Assembly (NCBI GenBank): GCA_030760725.1
Contig: JASWHV010000008.1
Span: forward strand, 33,576,720-33,640,719
DNA from: Neostapfia colusana
Taxonomy: Eukaryota > Streptophyta > Magnoliopsida > Poales > Poaceae
Reading direction: 5' to 3'
DNA length: 64,000 nucleotides
The translations under genes were made by a program, and so were the position numbers. Each line of letters starts with the position of its first letter. The first letter of the stretch is position 1. The notes beneath the pieces are model-generated. The model was not told the DNA's origin, did no database searches, and saw only the letters and a list, made by a program, of their open reading frames with translations. Of the stretch, positions 46,262 through 55,657 are shown in pieces.

Positions 46262-47029
46262 ATGGTTCGCATGATCCGCACCGCCTGCAAGTCCACCGGA
46301 GGGAGAGTTCCTGTAGTTGCCCTTGCACTGAGAGAGGAGAACCGTCTGGTGACGTATCACTCCTACGGATTGGCGGTAGGAGGCTTGTTGCGCCGTCTTC
46401 GGCGTATGCTCCACGCCGCCGGCAATACGGGAAAGCTAATCATACACTACAGCTCCAACAGGACCATCCGTGTGAAGCGGGAAGAATGGAGTTCAGAGAT
46501 GAGGATTATCCATGAAAATCAGCTGCTCAAGATCCACCGCTCTCCACCTTGTCGGGCGACTCAGGCCGATGCTGAGAAGGATGTCACCTGGGAGGCCATC
46601 ACCTGCCAGAGTTACATCAACCGTTGCCACCTAGACAGGACGGAGTACATGTATGTCCTCCAGCGACAGAATGGCACCGCGGAGTACAAGTACCCACCAG
46701 TGCAGCAGGGGACTTCCCATGAGCACATGGACCTGTGCTTGGAGGATGCTGCTATGCTAAGCACTCGACTGCAGGAGTGCCAGCAGGAGCTTCAGGATGT
46801 TCGTGACACCCTGAAAGAGACTGAGGTGTTGCTTCGTGCCAGCTTGAGGGCGAGAGAAAAAGGAGATGTGAATGAAATGTGTGTCACCGTGAATGACACG
46901 TGGACTCCTGACTCCCCAGACCGCCGGGCGAGCAGGCGTCGCCGCACTTCTCCACCAGCCTCCCCAATCAAAGCGGAATCAGAGGGCAGCCGCAATAATG
47001 AGGAAGACCCCGAAGAGCCAGCTCAGTGA
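46262..47029 (+). CDS. TE-B1 ORF1: protein with histone H3 tail-like N-terminus, coiled coil and basic tail
   Basis: A 255-codon frame lies between the primer-binding site and gag. Counting as in H3 (Met not counted), the start has R2, T6, A7, C8, K9, S10, T11, G12, G13, R14 and P16; the second copy at 63397 has R8, giving TARKSTGG exactly as in histone H3. No histone fold follows. Residues ~20-150 form an unrecognised region (LRRLRRML, WEAITC, TEYMYVLQR). About 158-200 is a likely coiled coil (LSTRLQECQQELQDVRDTLKE split by heptads), then a basic patch RRASRRRR, SPPASPIK and an acidic tail. The ATG directly follows TTTTAG, an acceptor-like signal. I know no family for the body. Plausible role: chromatin interaction of the element through the H3-like tail (inference). 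Confidence 0.75.
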   Translation: MVRMIRTACKSTGGRVPVVALALREENRLVTYHSYGLAVGGLLRRLRRMLHAAGNTGKLIIHYSSNRTIRVKREEWSSEMRIIHENQLLKIHRSPPCRATQADAEKDVTWEAITCQSYINRCHLDRTEYMYVLQRQNGTAEYKYPPVQQGTSHEHMDLCLEDAAMLSTRLQECQQELQDVRDTLKETEVLLRASLRAREKGDVNEMCVTVNDTWTPDSPDRRASRRRRTSPPASPIKAESEGSRNNEEDPEEPAQ

Positions 47030-47366
47030 TACGAGTCGTTTAGAGTCCTTTCCCTTATTTCAGCAGGATATTGAGTAGTCGAGTCAATACCTTAGTTATT
47101 TGTGTGTTAATGTTTGGTGTGTGACGTGAGTTGTGGAAGCCATGGGCATTTGTCCACAACCTCGTCTTTAGGTTGCTTTGCTTTGATGTGTGAACCCCTA
47201 TGAATTAAGAGTGCATTTGTTTTCGTGTGAGACGTGATTCCCAAAAGTCTACGTGGAACCCTCAGAAAATGTTTAATATATTACGGCCTCAAAGTTTAAG
47301 TTTAAACAAGCAATTTCGGAAGTTAGTACGTAATGCTTTAAGTTAACATTTGGCTGATCATGATAG

Positions 47367-47687
47367 ATGGCTGGAAGAGGAAAGGGTCGTGGTGCCAACC
47401 CCTCCAACAACAACGATGAGGCTGGCAACCCGCATCTTTCTGGAGGACAAGACAGGGGTGGTCGCCGTGAAGGAGCTGATCCTATCCACCAGATGCTTGA
47501 AAATCAGAATCAGCTCATCCAGAGCCTAACTCAAGTGGTGGCCAACTTGCACCAAGCTCCACCTCCACAAGCTGCCCCATGGCACCCAAGGTTGAGTGAG
47601 TATTTGGGAACACAACCCCCAAAGTTTGCAAGTGCTGCTGAACCTCTGGAGGCAGATGATTGGCTAAAGACCATGAGAGCAAGATGA
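47367..47687 (+). pseudogene. TE-B1 gag, N-terminal part
   Basis: It starts MAGRGKGRGANPSNN with a Gly/Arg-rich lead, then a coiled segment (QMLENQNQLIQSLTQVVANL) and the plant gypsy gag motif FASAAEPLEADDWL. A one-base shift near 47670 moves gag into the next frame. The ATG is again preceded by AG (GATAG). No other start is plausible. Confidence 0.85.
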
Positions 47688-49735
47688 GGATCATACAATG
47701 CCAAGGGTATGAGAGGGTGCTGTTTGCCTCTCACCAATTGCATGGACCTGCTGCTGATTGGTGGACCGCTTACGTGGCAGCCCATCATGACCCCGAGAAC
47801 ATCACTTGGGAAGAGTTCAAGCGCATTTTTTGCAACCATTACATACCAAGGGGTGAACTCAAAAACAAAAGAAAGGAGTTCTTGGGACTGCAGCAAGGAA
47901 ACATGACTGTGAGGGAATACCTCACTAAGTTCACCCAACTATACAGTTATCCACCACGGGACATCAAAACTGATGAGCAAAAACAGGACTATTTTGTGGA
48001 AGGACTTACTATGGAAATGCAATGTGCAATGTCCTCCAACGAGTACGAAAGCTTCAAAAAGATGGTAGACAGAGCATTTATCATGGAGAGGAAGCTGAAG
48101 GCCTTGGAAAATGAAAACAAGAGGAAGGCGGGATGGTCACACCAAGCCTCAAGTAGCAACACACGCCCACGTCTGATGCGAGGACGGGTGAACCACGTAA
48201 CCATGGAGGAAGGGCAAGAGGCACCTGACGTGGTGATTGGTAAGTTTCCTGCCAATTTACACATTGCAACTCTGTTGTTCGATTCTGGTGCTACCCACTC
48301 GTTCATTGCTCAAGGGTTTGTTAAGAAGCATGATCTAGCAACAACACAAATGAACCATATGCTAGCAGTAAACTCTCCAGGGGGAGAAATAAGTATAAGA
48401 CAAGTGTGCCCCAAGGTGAATCTAGACATTAATGGGGTAGTATTTACTGCAAACCTCATATTGATCGACTTAAAAGGAATAGACATTATTTTGGGTATGG
48501 ATTGGTTGACCAAACATAAGGGAATCATCCATTGTTCGACAAGAACGGTGGAACTAACTCACCCTAGTGGCACAAGAGTAAAGTTCATAACTGCACAAGA
48601 ACCTAGGAGGGATCTTAAACTCAATCACGTTGAGGTGGAAGTGGAGGAGATCAGGATCATCAGGGAATATCCAGACGTTTTTCCGGAAGAGTTGCCAGGT
48701 ATGCCCCCTGATCGTGAAGTAGAATTCTCGATTGAACTAGTGCCTGGAACAGCCCCGATATACAAGAGACCTTATCGGATGGACTCCAAACAGCTGGAAG
48801 AGCTCACGGTGCATATAAGAGAGTTGACGGAGAAGGGGTATATTCGTCCTAGTTCCTCACCATGGGGAGCTCCAGTTATATTTGTCCCCGAGAAGGACGG
48901 AACCCAAAGGTTATGCGTGGACTACCGTGCTTCGAATGAAGTAACCATCAAGAACAAGTACCCATTACCCCGCATTGAAGACTTATTTGATCAGCTGAGG
49001 GTAGCTTGTGTGTTCTCAAAAATTGATCTCAGGTCAGGATACCACCAACTTAAGATAAGACAAACCGATATTCCAAAGACAGCTTTCGTATCTCGGTACG
49101 GGCTGTATCAATACACCGTCATGCCGTTCGGGCTAACTAATGCCTCGGCATACTTCATGTATCTCATGAACAAGGTATTCATGGAATATCTGGACAAATT
49201 TGTGGTGGTTTTCATTGATGACATTCTTGTCTTCTCCAAAGATGAAGAAGAACATGAAGGACATTTAAGGTTGGTGTTGCAAAAGCTGAGAGAACACCAA
49301 CTATATGCCAAGTTGAGCAAGTGTGAGTTTTGGTTGAAGAGAGTTCCCTTCTTAGGACATATAATCTCGGAGGGAGGAATCTCCGTAGATCCCGCCAAGA
49401 TCGAGGATGTGCAGAAGTGGAAGACCCCTGAAAATGTCAGGGAAGTTCAAAGCTTCTTAGGATTGGCTGGGTATTATCGATGGTTTATCGAGGGTTTCTC
49501 CAAGATTTCAAGACCCCTCACAAAATTGTTAGATAAGGGAATCACATTCACAATGACACCGCATTGCGAGACGAGTTTTCAAGAATTGAAGAAAAGATTG
49601 ACAACAGCCCCAGTGCTAGTTATGCCGGATATGCAGAAGAATTTTTCGGTGTACTGCGATGCATCTAGACACGGGTTGGGATGTGTTCTCATGCAAGAGG
49701 GGCATGTCGTGGCCTACGCGTCCCGGCAGCTTTGA
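47660..49735 (+). pseudogene. TE-B1 gag-protease-RT-RNase H (691 codons open)
   Basis: It continues gag (RVLFASHQLHGPAADWW, FLGLQQGNMTVREY), then RGRVNHVTMEE and protease with FDSGATHSFI (near 48280) and DIILGMDWLTKH. RT follows with DVFPEELPGMPPDREVEF, GYIRPSSSPWG, LCVDYR, KIDLRSGYHQL, PFGLTNA and catalytic FIDDILVFS (about 49210-49236). RNase H begins with FSVYCDASRHGLGCVLMQ. The frame ends at TGA 49733-49735, within RQL, where an Arg codon is expected. The CCHC knuckle expected between the gag linker and protease is absent. Positions before the real gag join at ~47680 are not native. Confidence 0.9.
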
Positions 49736-50595
49736 AAACACGAGAAGAGCTATCCTACACATGACCTAGAGCTAGATGAAGTGGTACACGTGTTGAAGAT
49801 TTGGCGGCATTACTTGATGGGGAAGAGGACAGAGATATATACGGATCATAAGAGCTTAAACTATATTTTCACACAGCCAGATCTCAACCTCAGACAAAGG
49901 AGATGGTTAGAGCTAATCAACAACTTTGATGTGGGCATCAACTATCGTCCTGGAAAGCGAACGTCGTGGCAGATGCTTTAAGCCGGAAGGTGCAGGTCAA
50001 TAGGTTGAGCTTAAAGGACATGCCTACAGAATTGAAGGAAGAGGTTGTAAAACTCAATCTATGTCTGGTGAATAGTGGTGAGGCCATCGCCATGGAAGTG
50101 GACTCCACATTAGAGCAAGACATACGCAACGGTCAGAAGAATGACGAGAAGATACAAGAGATTAGAGAACTCATCAATGATAATAAAGCCCCTGGGTTCA
50201 GAGAGGATGAACAAAGTATGGTGTGGCACGGGAAAAGAATCTGAGTGCTTGAGGTGAAGGAGATCCGTGAATTGATTTTGAAGGAAGCTCATGATTCCGA
50301 CTATTCCATTCATCCTGTGAGTACGAAGATGTATCATGACCTCAAGAGCAGGTATTGGTGGTATGGCATGAAGCGAGATGTCGCGGAACATGTTGCCCTA
50401 TGTGACACATGTCAGTTGGTGAAAGCAGAACATCAACGACCCGCGGGGCTATTGCAACCACTCAAAGTGCCCGAATGGAAATGGGAAGAAATAGGTATGG
50501 ACTTCATAGTGGGACTACCCTGGACCCAACCGGGATATGATTCGATATGGGTCATCATCGATAGGCTAAACAAGGTAGCTCATTTCATCCCGTGA
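49736..50595 (+). pseudogene. TE-B1 RNase H end, connection and integrase zinc finger
   Basis: The segments 49781-49965 (WRHYLMGKRTEIYTDHKSL), 49966-50244 (DALSRKVQVNRL) and 50245-50595 (HPVSTKMYHDLKSRYWW, CDTCQL, GMDFIVGLPW with the first catalytic Asp) follow in order. A one-base loss near 49962 and a TGA at ~50242 separate them, and another one-base loss near 50594 ends the third. Confidence 0.88.
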
Positions 50596-51535
50596 AAGAA
50601 AGCTACAGCGGATCTAAATTGGCGGAATTGTACATGTCAAGGATCGTGTGTTTCCATGGAGTGCCAAAGAAGATAGTGTCGGACCGAGGGACACAGTTCA
50701 CCTCCAGATTCTGGTATAAGTTACCTGAAACCATGGGAACTCATCTAAATTTTAGTTCTGCCTATCACCCCCAGACTGATGGGCAGACGGAAAGAACCAA
50801 TCAAATCCTTGAGGATATGCTGAGAGCGTGCACGCTGAAGAACAATAGGAGTTGGGATAAGAACTTACCGTATGCAGAGTTCTCCTATAACAACAGCTAT
50901 CAAGCTAGTATGAAGATGTCACCATTTGAGGCTTTGTATGGGAGGAAGTGCAGAACTCCACTATTTTGGAACCAAACAGGGAAAAGTAAAGTATTTGGGC
51001 CCGAGCTACTACAAGAAGCCGAGGCAAAAGTGAGGGAAATTCGCAACCACTTGAGGATAGCACAAACACGACAAAAGATCTATGCCATGTACGGAGAAGA
51101 GAGCTCGTTTTCAACGTGGGGGACTATGTCTATCTCAAGGTGTCCCCTATTCGAGGACTTCGTCGATTCAAGGTGAAAGGGAAGTTATCACCTCGATACA
51201 TCGGACCCTTTTAGATTCTGGAAAGGAAAGGCGAAGTGGCATATCAACTAGAACTACCGGCTCGCCTATCGGATGTGCACGATGTATTCCATGTGTCACA
51301 GCTCAAGAAATGTCTAAGGACGCCTGAAGAGATGTTACCCATGAATGAGGTTGACGTGCGAGAGGATCTGTCTTATGCCGAGCAACCAGTCAAGGTTTTG
51401 GAAACAATGGAACGCCTCACAAGAAATAAAAGAATCCGGATGTGCAAGGTGCAGTGGAAGCATCACTCGGAAGAGGAAGCCACATGGGAGCGAGAAGACG
51501 AGCTTAAGGCACAGTTTCAGGAATTTTTTTCCTAG
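50592..51535 (+). pseudogene. TE-B1 integrase core and chromodomain-like end
   Basis: It contains SDRGTQFTSRF (second Asp), HPQTDGQTERTNQ (Glu), then after a shift near 51085 the SPRYIGPF-type region, which has a stop, and from 51236 AYQLELPARLSDVHDVFHVSQLKKC in two motifs. The tail has EQPVKVLETM, RMCKVQWKHH and EEATWERED, a chromodomain-like fold signature with an aromatic and acidic cage region. The open end is at 51535. Confidence 0.87.
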
Positions 51536-51563
51536 AACCACCAATCTCGAGGATGAGATTTCT

Positions 51564-51580
51564 ATTAAGGGGGATAGAGC
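51564..51580 (+). other. Polypurine tract of TE-B1
   Basis: ATTAAGGGGGATAGAGC directly before the TGTAACACC that opens the 3' LTR. Confidence 0.8.
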
Positions 51581-54500
51581 TGTAACACCCCAAAACCTGC
51601 TAAAGAGGGGAATTTAAAAAATTTTGGACGTATTGCATGTGGTGCAGAAATTCAAATTCAAACTGGAATTCAAATTCAAATCAAAACAGAAAACAAAAGG
51701 AAAAAAAAGAAAAACCCCAACCGGCCAGTGGGCCGAAACCCGCCAGCTGGCCCAATCTCCCGTGCCAGCCCGATACCGCGCCCCCTCTCTCCCTCTCACT
51801 GACACGCGGGGCCCACGTGTCATCTCTCACCTCCCGCGCACCCCAACCGCTCAGGTTCCTTCGCGCCGATCACACCCGACGCTCCCGGATTCCTAGCGCT
51901 CGACCCAACCCCGAATCCCTCGCGCCGGCCTGCTCGATCGCGACAAACCCCCCGCGCCCCCGGCCCTGATAAAAACAGATGAACCCGCCGCCCTCCCCTC
52001 GCACGAGCAGTTTCTTTCCCGGTGAGCGCCGCCGCCGTTGAGCTTGGAATTCCCCAAGAGCATCGCCGTCTCCCTCTGTCAAAACAATCTCGTGACCCCG
52101 CCAGCACCGCGCACAAGCTGTAGACGCCGACCCCGGTGGGAAACGTCGCCGGAAACGACCATCCCGACGCTCGCCGTTGAGTACCACCGCCGCTCGCCGG
52201 TGAAACTTCCGAATTACACGGTTCCGATCCATCCTAATCATCGGTGTGCCATCTCTAGACCCCAGTGAAGCGTCACGACCCGAGAACTCGAAGGGATCAC
52301 TGCCCCAACTGCCACATCGACAAGCACAGTAGGCCACCGCCGCTTGTCCTCGTCGCCGACCAGGTTCCGAGTCCTTCAGGCCTAAGAAATTAGCCTAGGT
52401 GAGCTCCCCTACCTCCCCTCTGCCGTTTGCTGCCAAAAAGGGTGGATGTTAGCGTCTGTAGATGAAGATCCGCGACCTTGCCAGCGAGATCGCGCCTCTG
52501 CCGCCGTGCGCCACCGCGCGTGCGGGCGAACTCTGGCCGGGAGCGACGTGGCCTCTTGTCGCCGTCTATTTTAAATCGCACGGTAGAAAGAAAACCGACG
52601 CGTACCGGTTCGGCAATATAATCCGAGCCATCCGTTTTAAATCGGACGGTCCACGTCAGCCCTGCGTTATAAAGGATGGGATTCTTACGCGCTACCCCCT
52701 GGGGATCTCGCAAAACATGAGCTAGCCCCGGAAACTTCTGATCTAGCCCCTGGAACTTCAGAAATTCGTGTAAATTCATTTAAAAATCAGTTTTAGCCCC
52801 TAGACTTAATAAAAATTAGGAAAACCCCTCTGTTATGTGTAGTTAGAACCCTGGAAATTTATAAAATAGTAAATTAGACCCTGCAGTAGGGTGGATTTAC
52901 CTTTTTGACCCTATATGGTATTAAATTCAGAAATTTGAATATGTGACTAGGATTTAAATTTAAAAGGAAAGGCAAACACATGTGCAAATTTAAATTTAAA
53001 CTCTCCTAGCCCTTGGAAAACTTTAGAATGAGTTAAAAATATATTTTAGGCTTAAATGAAACTTGCCTAAGTGTTGTTCATATTTATTAGTTCTAGAAAC
53101 ACATTTTTAGGCTAGGAAATAATTCTGAAAACTGATAAAATAAATTTGAATTAGTTCTCATCAGAGGAGAAGTTCAAAAATATATTATTTAATATTTTAG
53201 ATCAGAACCTATTCTGTTTAGATGATATGCGCTACTATTTAATATTAAAACTCACTTTTAGGCATAGAAAATAAATCTGAAAAATATAGGAAAATAGGCA
53301 AGCATAATTAGAAAATGATAAATGAAGTCTCCAAATCCAAAAACTTCAATTTAGGATTTGGTAGAAGATCTGGAAACCTATTTGGAGTAGGAAATTACCT
53401 TTCATGCAAACCTGGTATCTAAGAAGTGTATTAATTAAATATAAAGAATTTGTTCAAATTGGAAATTCATATATAGTGTGCAAACAGAAATCTGAATACA
53501 AAAGTTAGAAATCATATACATATGTTTAAAAGTGCATGTAGGCCAAAAATCAACACATGTAGAGTAACCACAACACTTAGAAATGTGAATGACTTTCATA
53601 GGTATGTATGTGTGGTTTGTATGAAGTGAAAGTGTGAACTATGTCTTATGGATTGTTGTTTTCTTTTGCTATGTGTATTGGCATGAGTAGAACCTGCCCC
53701 AGAGCAAGTTCTCCCCTTCCAAGACCAAGACTTTCCATTCTCAGAGCAGCAGGAAGAAGGCAAGTGTCCTTGACCACTTTGATCCTATGCTAGGATGTGT
53801 AGATAGAATTATTTGCATTGTCAATTGAAATATGAAACCCATTCTAGGAAGTTTCCCTAGAATTGCATTATCTTGTTTCCTTGTAGCTTGGGTTGGGATT
53901 TGTTTTATTATGTCATTCATTCATATTACATATTCTTAGCCATGCTTAGAATGGGATAAGTGGGATATGAGATCATCAATTTATTTACCTTACTCTTGAA
54001 TGAGATATTATGAGTTATGTAGAGGTAGGTATCGAGGCAAGTTGGATGATTTGGTTGGTGCTGGGTGCACAAGACTCGGGTTTGTGTTTAGTACTTTGTT
54101 GGAGCCTAAGGACCGGTTCATGGAGCATGTAACCTGGCTTTACCGTGCCAACCACATGCTGAGATGGGGCAGCTTGGCCAATTAATTAGGTGTATCCCTG
54201 GCGTAGTATGGATGTGTTGGATGGTGCGGGGAATAGGTGTCAGCTGGACTACCATATGAACAGCAAGGCTCAAGGGGGGGCCACTGCAGCGGGGTTGGAG
54301 CCTCTTGTATGCTGTTAGGGGTGAAACCTCAGTGGGCCCACGCTCGTCGGGAATCCCTTTGTAAAGGCCTCGTAGTGATCTCCTAGCTACACACCTGGGA
54401 AGTGTGAACGTGGTTCGCGGCCACTGGCATAATGGAGGTTCTTTTAGTCCACCCGGCAACGGGGGATGAAATCACTACATGTGGGTACAGTGGTGCAAAC

Positions 54501-54739
54501 TCTGCAGAGTCAAAACTGTCATGACAGCCGTGCTCATGGTCAAGAGCGGCTTGGACTTATTCATGATAGATGATGATGGATTGGGAAGTTGTGGATGTTA
54601 AGTGGGAAGCTTAACATTTGAGATGAGACTATGCTTAAAATTTGAGATGTTCTGAACTTATTATTCGTCCATCGAGAGAATGATCCTGGCATACATGTGG
54701 TATTTACTCGGTTGATCTTCGGAGAAACCGGGTGTAACA
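51581..54739 (+). repeat. 3' LTR of TE-B1, shortened by two deletions
   Basis: It aligns with the 5' LTR from TGTAACACC to GGGTGTAACA with scattered differences. Near 54638-54690 two blocks are missing: the part equal to ~45520-45870 and the part equal to ~45900-45985. At the first junction AAATTTGAGATG repeats the nearby ACATTTGAGATG (filler). The right end is followed by GTGGT. Confidence 0.9.
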
Positions 54740-54744
54740 GTGGT

Positions 54745-54900
54745 TCCCAGTATCAACTCTATTTTGAATTTCACCTCGGGCTCAGGTGGTAAGCCTAACA
54801 GATCTTCGGGTTGAGCAGGAACGAAGTGTGAACATAGGCACAAAAATAACGTTTTGGTGATCCTGTGTAGTTGCTTGCTTTCCGCTTGAGCTACTTTCAC
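54745..54900 (-). pseudogene. TE-A3 protease/RT linker piece, right of TE-B1
   Basis: On the minus strand it reads PEDLLGLPPEPEVKFKIELILGTT over two motifs, the hallmark before gypsy RT, and joins to the RT sequence left of 42461 once TE-B1 is removed. Further right the likeness fades. Confidence 0.85.
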
Positions 54901-55382
54901 TGTGAAGAAGAGGACTTCATCTCTTCACTTACCCATGGAAACTTGGAAATAACGCGTCTGGCTTGGAAAGCTAGTTAGGGATATTCGATAGAGGAAGGAC
55001 CTGTTTCGAGTAATGAACGCACCAAGAAAAGCCTTTTAATCCATGCTTGGTAACGCACATGTCCTACTCTACCTGCATCGGGACTCTGAATCTGGTATCC
55101 AAATGTTGTAAGTCGTACCCGGTTATATGTATCACCCAACAACACGTCAAGGATGGTATCTCTTGAATAGGTGTATGAAAGATTTCTTGCTTCTTTCGAG
55201 GAACCGGACACTGGCGCTTGGGTAAGGCGTTCTCACAGCATAATCCTTCGTGAGGTTTATTTACTGGCCTTGAGTTTGAGGTCTACATCGTAGGTCTTGC
55301 AAGCCTCGTGTGAGACCTATGTGTGCTGAATACATTGGCTTTGACAAAAAAGTTTTGAATACTACCAAAACACCTTTTTAAC
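54901..55382. other. Unassigned DNA right of TE-A3
   Basis: A 78-codon frame on the minus strand (55211-54975) has no recognisable motif. This could be diverged TE-A3 sequence or another repeat. No support for a gene. Confidence 0.3.
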
Positions 55383-55657
55383 AAGGTCCGACTCTAGGTC
55401 CGAGCTCCTGCAAAGTCCGATGATAGGTCCGACTTGTTTTGGGTAGCTCCGGCAAGGTCCGACATAAGGTCCGACTTGCTTTGTCTAGGTCTGACTTATT
55501 TTGGCTAGGTCCGACTTGTTTTTGCTAGCTCCGGTGCTAGGTCCAACTAGCTTTGGTAAGTTTCGTGCTAGGTCTGACTAAGCTTTAGTAAGCTCCGGCG
55601 CTGGGTCCGACTAGATTTGGTAAGCTCCGGTTCAAGGTGCGGTTAGCTTTGGTAAGG
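55383..55657 (+). repeat. Degenerate tandem repeat, unit about 32 bp, ~9 copies
   Basis: The consensus reads about TAGGTCCGACTAGCTTTGG TAAGCTCCGGCGC. Copies differ by 10-30%, and some units are shortened to ~20 bp. GTCCGAC recurs about eight times. Unrelated sequence flanks it on both sides. Confidence 0.8.

Larger units (their letters stand above)
42462..54739 (+). mobile_element. TE-B1, gypsy chromovirus with an extra histone-H3-like gene
   Basis: It has 5' LTR 42462-46044, primer-binding site 46049-46060, extra gene ORF1 46262-47029, gag-pol 47367-51535, polypurine tract ~51564-51580 and 3' LTR 51581-54739. It is flanked by GTGGT on both sides (42457-42461, 54740-54744) and inserted in the protease/RT part of TE-A3 in opposite orientation. 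LTRs are about 3.6 kb, with the 3' one shortened by two deletions. Pol shows gypsy order with a chromodomain-like end, consistent with the Tekay clade of chromoviruses. Pol is dead; ORF1 is open. Confidence 0.92.
38518..54900 (-). mobile_element. TE-A3, oldest gypsy chromovirus, host of TE-A1 and TE-B1
   Basis: The minus-strand remnants are: 3' LTR fragment 38518-39615, pol 39640-42461, and after the TE-B1 insertion a protease/RT linker piece at 54745-54900. GTGGT at 42457-42461 and 54740-54744 marks the TE-B1 insertion. The sequence is clearly related to TE-A1/A2 but diverged, and every domain carries stops or shifts. Gag and the 5' LTR are not seen in the window. Confidence 0.85.

Noticed and set aside
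46262..47029. A true histone H3 gene
   Set aside because: Only the first ~16 residues resemble H3; there is no histone fold, the length is 255 codons, and the gene lies between the primer-binding site and gag of a retrotransposon.
51870..52337. 155-codon minus-strand frame in the TE-B1 3' LTR
   Set aside because: It lies in the GC-rich leader, is not kept in the 5' LTR at the same length, and has no motif.
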